A DNA stretch of 43,062 nt from Opitutia bacterium (GCA_018675995.1 JABGWZ010000071.1:1-43062); one strand, 5' to 3'. Counted from the first letter of the stretch, positions 9,820-21,442 are shown. Translations and numbers: made by a program. The notes: generated by a model not told the origin, from the letters alone.

Positions 9820-11325
9820 ATGATTGAAAACACTTCAGATATTGGACTTATAGGCTTAGCAGTAATGGGTCAGAATTTAGCACTCAACATTGCAGATCAT
9901 AACTTTGGAATTTCTGTATATAACAGAACATATTCTAAGACCACTGATTTTATTGATAGAAATCAGACTTCAACTCCTAATTTGCATGGATTTGAAACTC
10001 TTGAGTCTTTTATAGATTCACTTAAAAGCCCAAAAAAGGTCGTCATCATGGTCCAGGCAGGTAAACCCACTGATGCGGTAATAGATTCTTTGGTTCATTT
10101 GTTAGATCCGGGTGATATTATCATAGATGGAGGAAATGCAAAATGGACCGATACAATTGCACGTGAGAAAAACCTCAAAGATAATGGTTTACACTTTATT
10201 GGCTCTGGTGTGAGCGGAGGCGAGGAAGGAGCTAGGTTTGGTCCTTCCTTAATGCCTGGTGGGTCATTGGAAGCATGGCAAGCGGTAGAACCTATCTGGA
10301 ATTCGATTTCAGCAAAAGTTGACCCAAATACCGGAAAACCAATTGAAGGTGCCCTACCCGGAAAACCAATAATTGGAGGAATTCCGTGCTCTACCTATAT
10401 TGGCGAGAACGGATCCGGACATTATGTGAAAATGGTTCACAATGGAATCGAGTATGGTGACATGCAAATGATCTGTGAAGCTTATGATCTGATGCATTCT
10501 ATATTAAAGTTATCACCTCATGAAATGGGTGTTATATTTGATGACTGGAACACCGGAGAATTAGATTCCTTTCTAATAGAAATTACAGGAGATATTCTTA
10601 AGCAAACTGATCCTAGAACAAGAAAGCCATTTGTAGATATTGTCCTAGATACAGCAGGACAGAAAGGCACTGGCAAATGGACTTCTATAAATGCATTAGA
10701 TATGGGAGTCCCTGCCCCAACTGTTGCTGAGGCTGTATTTGCAAGGTGCCTCAGTGCAATTAAGGAGGAGCGAGAAGTAGCTTCAGGAATTTTAAAGGGA
10801 CCAAAAAAGTCTGAAACTGCCATAAACAAAACCGATTTAATCTCTGCGATCAGAGATGCTCTATATTGTTCTAAAATTTGTTCCTACGCTCAAGGGTTTC
10901 AGTTAATGAACGAGGCACAAAAAGAATACGGATGGAATCTTAAATTTGGAGAAATTGCCAAAATTTGGCGTGGTGGTTGTATTATCAGAGCAGCATTTCT
11001 TCAAAAAATCACCGAGGCTTATGAAAAAAACCCTGAGCTTTCGAACCTTCTCCTTGATGATTATTTTAAAAATTGTATCGATAAGTATCAGTCTAGCTGG
11101 AGAAGAGTAATTAGTATAGCAGTTGAATTTGGAATACCCGTTCCTACATTTGCTTCAGCTATTTCTTATTATGATAGTTATCGTGCTGACAGACTTCCGC
11201 AAAACCTACTCCAAGCACAGAGAGATTATTTCGGAGCCCATACCTATGAAAGGACTGATGAAACTAGGGGAAAGTCCTTTCACCTAGATTGGTTAAACCC
11301 ACGAAGGCCTGAAATAAAAATATAA
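9820..11325 (+). CDS. gnd: 6-phosphogluconate dehydrogenase, decarboxylating
   Basis: [31 protein letters not shown]-terminus; [46 protein letters not shown]; 501 aa. Confidence 0.96.
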   Translation: MIENTSDIGLIGLAVMGQNLALNIADHNFGISVYNRTYSKTTDFIDRNQTSTPNLHGFETLESFIDSLKSPKKVVIMVQAGKPTDAVIDSLVHLLDPGDIIIDGGNAKWTDTIAREKNLKDNGLHFIGSGVSGGEEGARFGPSLMPGGSLEAWQAVEPIWNSISAKVDPNTGKPIEGALPGKPIIGGIPCSTYIGENGSGHYVKMVHNGIEYGDMQMICEAYDLMHSILKLSPHEMGVIFDDWNTGELDSFLIEITGDILKQTDPRTRKPFVDIVLDTAGQKGTGKWTSINALDMGVPAPTVAEAVFARCLSAIKEEREVASGILKGPKKSETAINKTDLISAIRDALYCSKICSYAQGFQLMNEAQKEYGWNLKFGEIAKIWRGGCIIRAAFLQKITEAYEKNPELSNLLLDDYFKNCIDKYQSSWRRVISIAVEFGIPVPTFASAISYYDSYRADRLPQNLLQAQRDYFGAHTYERTDETRGKSFHLDWLNPRRPEIKI

Positions 11326-11329
11326 ATAG

Positions 11330-11923
11330 CTAATTCTTAGCTAATTTGGAATGTTTTAAATAAAAATCATTAAGTTCTTTGTAATCCTCATCTTTAGTTT
11401 TAGATAAAATAATCCGATCAAAGGATTCACTGAACTTAATTTCCTTTTCTGCAGTTTTCATCCTATTTTCAATATTTTCAAAGGTATCTTGCCCCCTCTT
11501 GGTCAACCGCTGTTTCAGCTCGTTCAGCGAAGGTGGCATAATAAAGACACTGTGAAATTTACCACAAAGAAAAGATCCGTTTTTTTCCAAATCTTTGAGA
11601 GCAGATGCACCTTGAACATCAATATTCAAAAGTACATCAAAATTGTTTTGAAATTTATCTTGGACAGACTGCCTATAACTACCATACCAGTTTCCGTGAA
11701 TTTCGGCATATTCTAAAAATGCATTACACTTAATATTTTCTAAAAACTTCTTACGATTGACAAAAATATAGTCGCTTCCATCTCGCTCAGTATCTCTTGG
11801 CTTTCGAGTGGTAACAGTGATGACACGTGTTAGAGTTAGATTATGATTTAATAACAAACGATCACATAAAGTAGTTTTTCCCACACCGGCAGGTCCAGAA
11901 ATTACTAAAGCAATGCCTTTCAT
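11330..11923 (-). CDS. gmk: guanylate kinase
   Basis: MKGIALVISGPAGVGKTTLCDRLL...RVITVTTRKPRDTERDGSDYIFV. ORF-track start at 12076 overlaps the upstream ORF; ATG at 11923 immediately precedes the P-loop and is preferred. Confidence 0.92.
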   Translation of the reverse strand: MKGIALVISGPAGVGKTTLCDRLLLNHNLTLTRVITVTTRKPRDTERDGSDYIFVNRKKFLENIKCNAFLEYAEIHGNWYGSYRQSVQDKFQNNFDVLLNIDVQGASALKDLEKNGSFLCGKFHSVFIMPPSLNELKQRLTKRGQDTFENIENRMKTAEKEIKFSESFDRIILSKTKDEDYKELNDFYLKHSKLAKN

Positions 11924-11934
11924 GATACTACAGG

Positions 11935-12474
11935 TCAGTATGTTATGGCAACCCCCACAAGTAACAGTCCATAAAAAAGAAAGGCATACCCTAAGACAAT
12001 TGATCTTATTCTTTCTCTGAACAGCCATGAAAGAAGTTCTCTCGTTCGGTATGGCCATGCGCCAAAGTATAGACATACAACAATTATAGCATAAATTGCT
12101 GAAACGAGAAAAAGTCTCGCAGTTGGTTCTTGAAGAAACGCAGAATCTAAAGCTTCTCTAGAGTAAAATAACATGATTATACAAAATGCTCGAACTGATA
12201 AAAAGTCATTGATGTAAAAATACGAAGCAACTGCTATGAAAATGCCTATCAGACCAATTATTAATTTGTATTCACCAAAATCAGCTTCTCCTAAATTTCT
12301 AACATGGTGATATTGAAACCAAAATAAGCCTATTGATAAAAGGATAATTGATGCTTTATTTGACCTTAAAAGCTCTTTTAATAAACATTTAACCTTGATT
12401 GAATTAATGATTAAAATACAGCCTGAAAAGCACGCAATAATTCCAGTTAAAACAGTGTATAATGTGAGATTCAC
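11935..12474 (-). CDS. hypothetical integral membrane protein
   Basis: 179 aa with several hydrophobic helices; tightly packed between miaB and gmk on the same strand. Confidence 0.65.
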   Translation of the reverse strand: MNLTLYTVLTGIIACFSGCILIINSIKVKCLLKELLRSNKASIILLSIGLFWFQYHHVRNLGEADFGEYKLIIGLIGIFIAVASYFYINDFLSVRAFCIIMLFYSREALDSAFLQEPTARLFLVSAIYAIIVVCLYFGAWPYRTRELLSWLFRERIRSIVLGYAFLFYGLLLVGVAITY

Positions 12475-12477
12475 TTT

Positions 12478-13818
12478 TTAAACTGATACACCAGTTAAGG
12501 TAGTTGCTGAAGTTTCTTTTATTGTAACATATTTCAGAGTACCAATTTCTGTAATGTCTCCCTCAAATACAACCTTACGATTACAGCGAGTCCTTCCCAT
12601 AAACATGTTAATCCCTTTTTTTGCTTTTGCCTCCACAAGAATTTCAAACTTCCTGCCAAGACTTTTAGAATTTGATTCTTCAGACTGAGTTCTGAGCAAA
12701 GAAAGAAGCTCTTGATTTCTTCTTTCCTTAATTTCTGTTGGAACAATATTACTCAAACTAACAGCTTTAGTCCCAGATCTTTCACTGTACTTAAAAATAA
12801 ATGCCATTTCAAAAGCAGATTGTTGAAATGCACTTTTAGTCAATTCAAAATCTTTCTCTGTTTCACCAGGGAATCCAACAATTACATCTGTGCTAATTCT
12901 CATAGCCGGTTGAGTAGATCGTAATCTGTTTACAATTTCAAGGAACCGTGCACTAGAGTATGGCCGATTCATTGTTTTAAGAATTTTATCCGAGCCACTT
13001 TGCATCGGAAGATGTGCATGTTCACAAAGTTTGGGCAAATATTTATAACATTCAATTAAATCATCACCAAAACTGATTGGGTGAGGTGAAGTGAATCTAA
13101 TTCTCTCCAAGCCCTTTACATCATTTAGTTTTTCGAGTAATTGAACAAACGGCGTTTTGTTACTTATTTTTGAAAGCGAACCACGCCCATAAGCATTTAC
13201 TATCTGTCCGAGTAAAGTGACTTCTTTTGTTCCTCGCTCTACTAATTCGATCGTTTCGTCAATAATACTCTCTATACTCCTGTATCTTTCTTTACCGCGG
13301 GTCTTAGGTACAATGCAAAATGAACATTTCATGTTACACCCCTGCATTATAGAAACAAATGCGGATGCTTGAACTAGTTGTCCCGAATTATGATTGCGAA
13401 TTTGGTTTTGCGACCCCAATTCTTCGCCTAAATCTAAAATAATTGGATTCTCGGTGTTTTTTCCTTCCGAAATTTTATCTAAATAATCAGGTACATGATG
13501 AAATTTTTGTGTACCTACGATTAAATCCAAATCCGGTAGCGTATCAAGAATTTCAGAGCCTCTGTTTTGGGCCATACAACCCATAATTCCGACAAGAAAT
13601 TTGGGATTCTTTTTTTTGCGTTTAATTAAATGACCAGCTTTCCCCAAAGCTTTATTTTCAGCCTGCTCTCGCACACTACATGTATTTAATAATACAACAT
13701 CAGCTTTATCTTCATTATCAACGATTACATATCCCCTATTTTTTAATTTGTATGCCACATCATCTGAATCTCTTTCATTCATTTGGCATCCATAGGTCTT
13801 GATAAATACTCGGTTCAT
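12478..13818 (-). CDS. miaB: tRNA (N6-isopentenyl adenosine(37)-C2)-methylthiotransferase MiaB
   Basis: KTYGCQMNERDSD N-terminus; radical-SAM motif CNMKCSFCIVPKTRGKERYRS; DVIVGFPGETEKDF; C-terminal TRAM-like region. Confidence 0.93.
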   Translation of the reverse strand: MNRVFIKTYGCQMNERDSDDVAYKLKNRGYVIVDNEDKADVVLLNTCSVREQAENKALGKAGHLIKRKKKNPKFLVGIMGCMAQNRGSEILDTLPDLDLIVGTQKFHHVPDYLDKISEGKNTENPIILDLGEELGSQNQIRNHNSGQLVQASAFVSIMQGCNMKCSFCIVPKTRGKERYRSIESIIDETIELVERGTKEVTLLGQIVNAYGRGSLSKISNKTPFVQLLEKLNDVKGLERIRFTSPHPISFGDDLIECYKYLPKLCEHAHLPMQSGSDKILKTMNRPYSSARFLEIVNRLRSTQPAMRISTDVIVGFPGETEKDFELTKSAFQQSAFEMAFIFKYSERSGTKAVSLSNIVPTEIKERRNQELLSLLRTQSEESNSKSLGRKFEILVEAKAKKGINMFMGRTRCNRKVVFEGDITEIGTLKYVTIKETSATTLTGVSV

Positions 13819-13853
13819 TCAGATCGTCTAAGATACCAATCCCAATTTTACGG

Positions 13854-14495
13854 TCAACTGCTAATAAAATCTGGAAGTTCAAAAGCTGAATCAAGGATAG
13901 AGGAAGTTACTTCGCTTAATAATTCGTTTGAATTATGCCCCGAATTTAAAAGGACTGAAGAAACTCCAAGCGAATCAGCAACCTCGTGATCGTGACATGT
14001 GTCACCTATTAAAAGAATATCGTCTTTAGCAATTCCAAGAAAATCAAAATGATTTCTTGCTATTAAATCCTTACCGTTTGCAAAAATGTTATCAACTCCA
14101 GAAGTTAGATCAAAATAGGATTCTAAACTAAAATGAGAAACAAATTTAGATAAATCAACCTGAGATGCTGCTGAAAGAACGGATTGAGAAATTCCTAAAT
14201 TACTGAACTGTTTTAATACCTCAAGAATACCCTTTTGTAACTCGCATTGATAAAATCGTTCTCTATAATTAGTAATGAAATAATCAGAAAGAAATCTATA
14301 ACTTTCACTTGTAATAGGAAGTCCAATTAACTTGTAGTATTCTTTAACAGGAAATTTAAAATTATTTTTATAATAATTAAGCGTAACCTCTTTCAAATGA
14401 TGTTGATGTAAAAGTTCATTAACAATTTCGACACAGAGTGCAGCATCATCAACGATTGTTCCATTCCAATCCCAAATTATGTGTGAATATTTCAA
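13854..14495 (-). CDS. HAD-superfamily phosphohydrolase (phosphoglycolate phosphatase-like)
   Basis: IIWDWNGTIVDDAALCVEIVN motif I; SVLSAASQ; ILLIGDTCHDHEVADSLG motif III/IV. Confidence 0.85.
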   Translation of the reverse strand: MKYSHIIWDWNGTIVDDAALCVEIVNELLHQHHLKEVTLNYYKNNFKFPVKEYYKLIGLPITSESYRFLSDYFITNYRERFYQCELQKGILEVLKQFSNLGISQSVLSAASQVDLSKFVSHFSLESYFDLTSGVDNIFANGKDLIARNHFDFLGIAKDDILLIGDTCHDHEVADSLGVSSVLLNSGHNSNELLSEVTSSILDSAFELPDFISS

Positions 14496-14639
14496 ACCTT
14501 TAAATTAAATAAAGATGAATTACTTGGACGAAATAATATAGCAGAGACATAAAAATTTCAGTATTTAACAATTTTAATTAAAAATACTTGATTATACTAA
14601 ACATGAATTCATTGTGAATCTTTAATCTAACTTTATATT

Positions 14640-15692
14640 ATGGCGAAGAATACAACAGAAAAAAAGAAACATAAAAACCCGGACCTGGAACTTGCATTCC
14701 AAGGTATTAATAAAAAATTTGGAGAGGGTGCGTTGATGAGACTAGGGGATGCGACCAAGATGAATGTTTCAGTAATTTCAACGGGATCCCTCGCTGTTGA
14801 TTTATCTTTAGGGGCAGGCGGGCTGCCGAGAGGACGAATTGTCGAGATTTATGGACCAGAGTCTTCGGGGAAAACAACATTTTGCTTAAGTGTAATAGCT
14901 GAAGCACAAAGGAATGGTGGGAATGCGGTCTTTGTAGATGTTGAGCATGCACTTGATCCCAAATATGCTAAGATAGTTGGAGTTGATTTAGATAATTTAA
15001 TGGTTTCACAACCTGAAAGTGGTGAAGATGCACTTAATATTACTGAAACTTTAATAAGATCAGGTGCGATTGATGTAATCGTGTTAGATTCAGTTGCTGC
15101 CCTCGTTTCGAGGCAAGAACTTGATGGTCAAATGGGGGATACAACAGTTGGACTTCAAGCGAGAATGATGAGCCAAGCAATGAGAAGATTAACGGCAGCA
15201 ATTTCAAAAACGAATTGTGTATGTATTTTTACAAATCAAATTCGCGAAAAAATAGGCGTAATGTTCGGAAGCCCTGAAACAACTCCAGGTGGAAGAGCGT
15301 TAAAATTCTTTTGTTCGATCCGAATGGACATCCGTAGAATTGGTCAAATTAAAGAATCAAATGGTACAGTAACAGGAAATAGAACTAGGCTTAAAATAGT
15401 TAAAAATAAAATAGCACCACCTTTTACAGCCTGTGAATTTGATATTATGTATGATGAAGGAATTTCGAGAACAGGTTCTGTATTAGATCTTGGTATCGAA
15501 CACGGAATACTAATTAAAAAAGGAGCGTGGATTTCGTACGATGGTAATTTAGTTGGACAAGGTCGCGAAGCAGCAAAGCAAGTACTCTCAGAAGATGTAG
15601 AACTAATGAATAAAATAACTGATGCAATTTTAGAGAAAGTTGAGGTTAGCGTAGGTTCTGTACTTGCTCAAAATAAGGATGATGAGTCCTAA
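14640..15692 (+). CDS. recA: recombinase RecA
   Basis: [19 protein letters not shown] Walker [42 protein letters not shown]. Confidence 0.98.
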   Translation: MAKNTTEKKKHKNPDLELAFQGINKKFGEGALMRLGDATKMNVSVISTGSLAVDLSLGAGGLPRGRIVEIYGPESSGKTTFCLSVIAEAQRNGGNAVFVDVEHALDPKYAKIVGVDLDNLMVSQPESGEDALNITETLIRSGAIDVIVLDSVAALVSRQELDGQMGDTTVGLQARMMSQAMRRLTAAISKTNCVCIFTNQIREKIGVMFGSPETTPGGRALKFFCSIRMDIRRIGQIKESNGTVTGNRTRLKIVKNKIAPPFTACEFDIMYDEGISRTGSVLDLGIEHGILIKKGAWISYDGNLVGQGREAAKQVLSEDVELMNKITDAILEKVEVSVGSVLAQNKDDES

Positions 15693-15706
15693 AATTGTAA
15701 TTAATT

Positions 15707-17065
15707 GTGTATAATGCAGATACAATTATTTCACTTGCAACACCACCCGCGGAATCAGCACTTGGAATAATTAGAATTAGTGGACCATTATCAGCAGCAC
15801 TTTGTAATTCAATTTTTAGTCTAGAATCCCCTACCCCAAGGAAGTCTATACTTAAATATTATAAAGATACCGAAAACAATATTATTGACCATGTGATTTT
15901 CGTTTATTTTAAAAAAAATAATTCATTTACAGGAGAAGATATGATTGAAATTTCTTTTCATGGTAACATGATAATTGCTAATCAAATTCTAGATGATTTA
16001 ATTTTAAGGAAGTGTCGCTTAGCAGAGCCGGGTGAATATTCAAAACGTGCATTCTTAAATGGTAAATTTGATCTTACACAAGCTGAAGCAATTGCAGAAC
16101 TCATTTCATCAAAAAGCGAGGCTGAAATTCAAATTGCAAAACAAAAACTTCTTGGAAGATTCAAAAACGAATTGTTAAAACATAGAAGCAAAATCTTACA
16201 ATTACAAACTGCATTTGAAGCCGCAATAGACTTTCCTGAGGACGATATTAAGATAGAAAGTTATGATAATAAAATATTAGTTTTAAACGATGTAACAAAG
16301 GAGATAAAAAAATTAATTAATTCATCTCGAATTAAGACATCATTAAATAATGGAATTAAGATTGTTATAATTGGACCCCCAAATGCAGGGAAAAGTAGTT
16401 TATTTAACAAACTACTTCATGAAAAACGATCAATTGTTAACGATAAACCAGGCACGACAAGAGATTACATTTCAGAGTATATTAAAATTGGGAAATTCAA
16501 CATACAACTGTTTGATACTGCTGGAATTAGATCCGGTAAATCCTTAAACGAAGATCTGGGAGTAGAATTATCATTAGAAATGATCGAAGAAGCTACCATA
16601 CTGTTATTGGTTTTGGATTCTTCAACGCCCTACCCTTCTGATTTTAAATCTAAAACTAAAGAGGCATTATTAAATAAAAATATTATTATAATAGAAAATA
16701 AATCAGATCTAGAAAAAAAGATATGCCCCAATGAATATCCCCCAAGCAACTCTACACTTTCTGCATCCATACATCATGAAAGATGCTCTGAAATGATTTG
16801 TGATCAAATATTAGAAGAACTAGATAAACTATATCCCAATGATAACTTTAATGATATTATAGTAAATAAAAGACAAATGATACATTTGGTTGAAGCATCA
16901 AAATTTTTAGATGATTCTTTAGATCTAATTAAGTCTAATGAACCCGAGGAATTTATCCTACAAAAATTAAGATTAAGCATTGAAGCGATTAACTTAATAA
17001 TCGGGGAAAGTACAAATGAAGATATGCTAGATATGTTATTTAAGAATTTCTGCATAGGTAAATGA
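15707..17065 (+). CDS. mnmE: tRNA uridine-5-carboxymethylaminomethyl(34) synthesis GTPase MnmE
   Basis: [23 protein letters not shown]-terminus; GTPase motifs [14 protein letters not shown] and DTAGIR; C-terminal FCIGK. Confidence 0.96.
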   Translation: MYNADTIISLATPPAESALGIIRISGPLSAALCNSIFSLESPTPRKSILKYYKDTENNIIDHVIFVYFKKNNSFTGEDMIEISFHGNMIIANQILDDLILRKCRLAEPGEYSKRAFLNGKFDLTQAEAIAELISSKSEAEIQIAKQKLLGRFKNELLKHRSKILQLQTAFEAAIDFPEDDIKIESYDNKILVLNDVTKEIKKLINSSRIKTSLNNGIKIVIIGPPNAGKSSLFNKLLHEKRSIVNDKPGTTRDYISEYIKIGKFNIQLFDTAGIRSGKSLNEDLGVELSLEMIEEATILLLVLDSSTPYPSDFKSKTKEALLNKNIIIIENKSDLEKKICPNEYPPSNSTLSASIHHERCSEMICDQILEELDKLYPNDNFNDIIVNKRQMIHLVEASKFLDDSLDLIKSNEPEEFILQKLRLSIEAINLIIGESTNEDMLDMLFKNFCIGK

Positions 17066-18939
17066 TGGAAGGTTTAAGAACTAATAAGGATCATCCTTAT
17101 GATGTAATAATTTGTGGTGCAGGTCATGCTGGGTGCGAAGCTGCATTATCAGCCTCGAGGTTGGGAGCGGATGTCTTAATTCTGACAGGTAATTTAGATA
17201 CAATTGCACAAATGAGCTGTAATCCGGCTATAGGTGGGCAAGCAAAAGGACAAATGGTTAGAGAAATTGATGCCCTGGGGGGCGAAATGGGATTGAATGC
17301 AGATTTTAGTGCAATCCAATATAAATTACTAAATTCATCTAAAGGACCTGCCGTACAAGCACCAAGAGCTCAATGCGACAAGAAAGCATACCAGTTGAGA
17401 ATGAAATTTGTTCTAGAACAAAATGAAAAAATTACAATTTTTCAAGGTTTAGTCGATGGATTAATTTTAAAAAAAGATCAATGTATAGGTGTTAAAACAG
17501 CACTTGGGCAACAATTCTTTGCTAAATCTATTGTAGTCACAACTGGAACTTTTCTTAAGGCTCTAATGCATGTTGGCCAAAATCAAGCTGAGGGTGGCCG
17601 CCTAGGAGATCATGTCTCTAAAGGTTTATCTTCAGATTTCGAGAAAGTTGGAATTAAACTCAAAAGATTTAAAACAGGAACGCCACCTAGAATTTTAGGA
17701 AGGACAATTAATTTTGCAAAAACAACAATTCAAAAAGGAGACCTACTACCCACGAGATTTGCTTTCTATGACACAAGATCAGCAGATGAAACGTTCCATG
17801 TGGAACGTAAATCAAGATGGTTCCATGTGGAACATGACATTGACGCTGATCCAAACAAGGTTGATTGTTTTGTAACTCACACTACGGATCAAACCTCACA
17901 TATAGTAAATCAGAATTTGCACCTTTCTCCACTTTTTAAAGGGGATATTGAGGGTACTGGGCCTCGGTACTGTCCAAGTATTGAAGATAAGATTGTTCGT
18001 TTTTCTGAAAAGGATAATCATAGGATATACCTTGAGCCTGAAGGTACAAATACAGACGAATGGTACATAAATGGTTTTTCTACAAGTTTACCTTTTGATA
18101 TTCAAAACCAAATCATTAAAACAATTCCCGGGCTTGAGAAAGCTATCATAATTCGGCCAGCATACGCGGTGGAGTATGATTATGCTCTACCTACTCAATT
18201 ATATTCCACCTTAGAATCGAATAAAGTAAAATCGTTATTTTTTGCTGGCCAGATTAATGGAACTTCAGGGTATGAAGAGGCCGCATCCCAAGGACTTATT
18301 GCCGGAATTAATAGTGCTCTTAATGCTTTCGACATACCCCAAGTAACATTTGGTCGAGACGAAGGGTATTTAGGTGTTATGATTGATGATTTAGTTACTA
18401 AGGGTACAAACGAACCCTACAGAATGTTTACCAGTAGAGCTGAGTATCGACTTTTATTCAATCATGGAAGTTCGGAATTAAGATATTTAGATAAATTAGA
18501 AAGCCTAAACCTTGTCTCCAAGCATCGCTTAAATGCCATAAAGGAAAAGAAAAGTGTCATAATTAAATTAATTGAAAGATTTAACTCAGAAAGGACATCA
18601 ACAGGCTCAACTTTTTCCGATGAAATTAAGAAAAGTAACGAGTTTGAATTCTTACCTATGGAATTTCATTCATTACATAAAGAAGTAAAAAATGAAATAA
18701 TTTATCAGATAAAATACAAAGGTTACCTTGACCGGGAATTACGAAATATCAGTAAACTCAAAGAAATAGAATCTATTAAGATACCTAAAGGGTTTTCTTA
18801 CATTGACATACCTGGTCTCCGTAAAGAAAGTGCTGAAAAACTTTCTCAAGTTCGCCCTGAGAATTTAGCCCAAGCAGATCGTATCTCTGGCGTAAATCCC
18901 TCTGACATTAGTGTCCTTATGGTTATGCTCTCTAAGTAA
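17062..18939 (+). CDS. mnmG: tRNA uridine-5-carboxymethylaminomethyl(34) synthesis enzyme MnmG
   Basis: [72 protein letters not shown]; overlaps the mnmE stop by 4 nt. Confidence 0.96.
   Translation: MMEGLRTNKDHPYDVIICGAGHAGCEAALSASRLGADVLILTGNLDTIAQMSCNPAIGGQAKGQMVREIDALGGEMGLNADFSAIQYKLLNSSKGPAVQAPRAQCDKKAYQLRMKFVLEQNEKITIFQGLVDGLILKKDQCIGVKTALGQQFFAKSIVVTTGTFLKALMHVGQNQAEGGRLGDHVSKGLSSDFEKVGIKLKRFKTGTPPRILGRTINFAKTTIQKGDLLPTRFAFYDTRSADETFHVERKSRWFHVEHDIDADPNKVDCFVTHTTDQTSHIVNQNLHLSPLFKGDIEGTGPRYCPSIEDKIVRFSEKDNHRIYLEPEGTNTDEWYINGFSTSLPFDIQNQIIKTIPGLEKAIIIRPAYAVEYDYALPTQLYSTLESNKVKSLFFAGQINGTSGYEEAASQGLIAGINSALNAFDIPQVTFGRDEGYLGVMIDDLVTKGTNEPYRMFTSRAEYRLLFNHGSSELRYLDKLESLNLVSKHRLNAIKEKKSVIIKLIERFNSERTSTGSTFSDEIKKSNEFEFLPMEFHSLHKEVKNEIIYQIKYKGYLDRELRNISKLKEIESIKIPKGFSYIDIPGLRKESAEKLSQVRPENLAQADRISGVNPSDISVLMVMLSK
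17793..17806. promoter_or_regulatory. parS-like near-palindrome GTTCCATGTGGAAC (site 1, extends to ACGTTCCATGTGGAACGT)
   Basis: 18-nt inverted repeat at 17791-17808 with one central mismatched pair; resembles ParB parS (GTTTCACGTGAAAC / GTTCCACGTGGAAC). Confidence 0.55.
17820..17833. promoter_or_regulatory. parS-like near-palindrome GTTCCATGTGGAAC (site 2)
   Basis: Identical 14-mer 27 bp downstream of site 1, also within mnmG, encoding a repeated FHVE tetrapeptide. Confidence 0.55.
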
Positions 18940-19543
18940 TTCTGTGGATATTTTTCTAAGGAAATTTCAAGATAAAGAAAATCGAAAGGGTAGGGTTGAA
19001 CAATTTTTCAAGTCGGACCTTTTTTCCAGTTTTAAAGATGAAACAGTTATATTTGATTTGGAAATTGGGTGTGGTCATGGTCATTGGTTAAACGCATATT
19101 CAGATTCTAACACCGATATAATTTGCGTAGGTATAGATCTAATTTCTAAAAGAATATTGAGATCAAATAATAAAAAATTAAATAATAAACGAAAAAATGT
19201 GTCATTCTTTAAGGCAGAAGCTAACGAGTTCCTTTTGTACAAACCTTCAAATTTCAAAATTAGAAACACTTTTATTCTTTTTCCAGATCCATGGCCAAAA
19301 AAAAAGCATCACAAGAGGAGACTCATACAAGAAAGTTTTCTCTCTTTACTTAGAGAAAACACATTACCGGATAGTTTGATATTTTTTCGCACTGACCATC
19401 TCGACTACCACGATTGGACCATACAAAAATTAGGAGATTCCAAATCATGGGGAATTATAGATACAATTTGGCCCTTTGAACATGAGTCGTATTTTCAGAA
19501 TTTATTACCAAATTACAAAAGCATTATCTCGCAGGCATTATAA
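18911..19543 (+). CDS. trmB: tRNA (guanosine(46)-N7)-methyltransferase
   Basis: [19 protein letters not shown] motif; [20 protein letters not shown] is diagnostic for TrmB. An alternative GTG start at 18944 ([11 protein letters not shown]) avoids the overlap with mnmG. Confidence 0.9.
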   Translation: MSLWLCSLSNSVDIFLRKFQDKENRKGRVEQFFKSDLFSSFKDETVIFDLEIGCGHGHWLNAYSDSNTDIICVGIDLISKRILRSNNKKLNNKRKNVSFFKAEANEFLLYKPSNFKIRNTFILFPDPWPKKKHHKRRLIQESFLSLLRENTLPDSLIFFRTDHLDYHDWTIQKLGDSKSWGIIDTIWPFEHESYFQNLLPNYKSIISQAL

Positions 19544-19625
19544 GATAACCTTATGATAAAAGTTCTGGGCCTACCTTAGTTTCAATGATTCAAATTTGGT
19601 AACTTCTAAAATATCAAGATCTTCA

Positions 19626-19653
19626 TTGACCTAAGTTAACCTATACTTATAGT
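19626..19653 (+). promoter_or_regulatory. candidate sigma70-type promoter upstream of atpB
   Basis: TTGACC (19626-19631), 16-bp spacer, TATAGT (19648-19653). Confidence 0.45.
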
Positions 19654-19661
19654 GATAAGTT

Positions 19662-20549
19662 TTGAAAATTTTAGTCACATTCTTATTATACCTAGTATTT
19701 TCTTGCTGTGCTTTTGCAGCAGGTGATGGAGTCAGTCTCACTTCAGACGAATTATTTCGCTTAGGCCCACTTCCAGTCACTAATTCAATGGTTACAAGTT
19801 GGGTTGTTTCACTTTTTATAATTTTTTTAGTCAAACTTATGGTTGGAACCCCTCAGTTAATTCCAACTAAAGGACAACTCATTGTAGAATCTTCGATCAG
19901 TAGTCTCCGCTCAATTATTGAACCTATTGTTGGAAAAAAAGTTTTCTTTCCGTCCTTTTGGTTGTTATCCGGTCTTTTTCTTTTTATCCTGTTTCACAAC
20001 TGGAGCGGTCTTTTGCCAGGGGTTGGTACAATTGGACACGGATATTATGCAGACGGTCACTTTAATATTTTAAAACCATTAATACGCCCCGGTAATGCAG
20101 ACCTTAACATGACACTTGCACTCGCTCTTGTTGCAAATCTCTGTTGGGCTTATTTTATTGTCAAATATGCCGGAATTAAAATGATCGCAAAAGATCTGTT
20201 TGGTAATAAGGCAGATAGAACCCAAGTGAATTTTGGTGTTTTCGCATTTCTTGGAGTGCTTTTCATTGCCGTTGGTCTTATAGAAATTCTGTCCATAATT
20301 TTTCGCCCAATTTCACTCACTTTCAGGTTATTTGGAAATGTATTTGGCGGGGAAAGTCTCCTCCATAGTATGTTTAATCTAGGAAATAAATTGGGATTAC
20401 CTGAATTAGCTACCAAAATTTCTATGGTAATTGCTCCAATTCCATTTTATTTTATGGAAGTCCTCATAGGTTTTGTTCAGGCACTAGTTTTCATGCTTCT
20501 TATTTCTGTTTACATCGGTCTTATATGCAATCATGAAGAAGAACATTAA
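19662..20549 (+). CDS. atpB: F1Fo ATP synthase subunit a
   Basis: FRPISLTFRLFGNVFGGESLLHSMF and PFYFMEVLIGFVQALVFMLLISVYIGL; TTG start. Confidence 0.93.
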   Translation: MKILVTFLLYLVFSCCAFAAGDGVSLTSDELFRLGPLPVTNSMVTSWVVSLFIIFLVKLMVGTPQLIPTKGQLIVESSISSLRSIIEPIVGKKVFFPSFWLLSGLFLFILFHNWSGLLPGVGTIGHGYYADGHFNILKPLIRPGNADLNMTLALALVANLCWAYFIVKYAGIKMIAKDLFGNKADRTQVNFGVFAFLGVLFIAVGLIEILSIIFRPISLTFRLFGNVFGGESLLHSMFNLGNKLGLPELATKISMVIAPIPFYFMEVLIGFVQALVFMLLISVYIGLICNHEEEH

Positions 20550-20614
20550 TTTCAAGGTCGGGACCATCCGTGAGCGTGGACGATCTAAACTAAAACATTA
20601 AAAAAATTATTATT

Positions 20615-20860
20615 ATGATAGAAGTATTAGCACAAGCAACGGAACAAGCAACGGATTTGAGTCAGCAAGCATCAGGAATAAGCGGTAGTATACAAGGTGG
20701 ACTCGGGTGCCTAGGGGCAGCAATTGGAGTTGGAATTGTCGGAATGAAAGGTGCTGAAGCAGTTGGTAGGAATCCAGACGCATCTGGTCCAATTTTAGTT
20801 CAGTCTATCATCGGAATGGCTTTGGCTGAAGCAGTCGCTTTCTATTCCCTTTTCCTCTAG
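20615..20860 (+). CDS. atpE: F1Fo ATP synthase subunit c
   Basis: 81 aa, two hairpin helices: GAAIGVGIVGMKGAEAVGRNPDA...IIGMALAEAVAFYSLFL with the essential Glu in helix 2. Confidence 0.93.
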   Translation: MIEVLAQATEQATDLSQQASGISGSIQGGLGCLGAAIGVGIVGMKGAEAVGRNPDASGPILVQSIIGMALAEAVAFYSLFL

Positions 20861-20890
20861 TCTGCAGAACTTTAAACCGGCACTTTAACT

Positions 20891-21427
20891 ATGATCATAC
20901 TTGCAAGCTTAACGGATATCCCAGCGGGCATCATTGAAAAGTTTGGTGTCGACTTACCCCTTCTTATTGCACAAGCGATAAACTTTTTGTTGGTTGCTTT
21001 TTTAATCTGGAAATTTGCGTTTAAGAAAATTCTTTCAACCATCAAAGAACGGGAAAAGAAAATTGCTGATTCTCTGAAGAATGCTGATCGAATTAAACTG
21101 GAACTCGATGAAACAGAAAAAAAGCAAAGAGAAACCCTAGAGCAAGCATCAATAAAAGCTAAAAACACTGTTACTGTTGCACAGGAACAGGCCAAATCCT
21201 ATATTGAGGCTCAAAAAGAGGAGGCTAGGAAGCAGTCCGAGGACATTATCAATAAAGCTCTTTCCAGCATGGAACTGGAAAGACAGAGAGTTTTAAAAGA
21301 TGCCAAAGATGAAATCGCTTCTCTTGTGGTTTTAGCAACTTCCAAAGTACTCGAAAGAGAACTCGAAGAAGAAGAAAAGTCCCGGTTCACTGAAACTGCA
21401 GTAAAAGAAATAAATCTTTTATCCTGA
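20891..21427 (+). CDS. atpF: F1Fo ATP synthase subunit b
   Basis: N-terminal TM (AQAINFLLVAFLIWKFAFKKIL) followed by a long charged helix; operon position. Confidence 0.9.
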   Translation: MIILASLTDIPAGIIEKFGVDLPLLIAQAINFLLVAFLIWKFAFKKILSTIKEREKKIADSLKNADRIKLELDETEKKQRETLEQASIKAKNTVTVAQEQAKSYIEAQKEEARKQSEDIINKALSSMELERQRVLKDAKDEIASLVVLATSKVLERELEEEEKSRFTETAVKEINLLS

Positions 21428-21442
21428 TTTTTAAAATTCTTC

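Noticed and set aside
14496-14639. SOS/LexA box upstream of recA
   Set aside because: No CTGT-N8-ACAG, GAAC-N4-GTTC or similar operator was visible; the clade-specific motif may differ but I cannot support one.
14707-14952. Antisense ORFs within recA, atp genes, gnd, MnmE and the PSCyt1 gene
   Set aside because: Complementary to well-conserved genes, with no independent start signals or family motifs.
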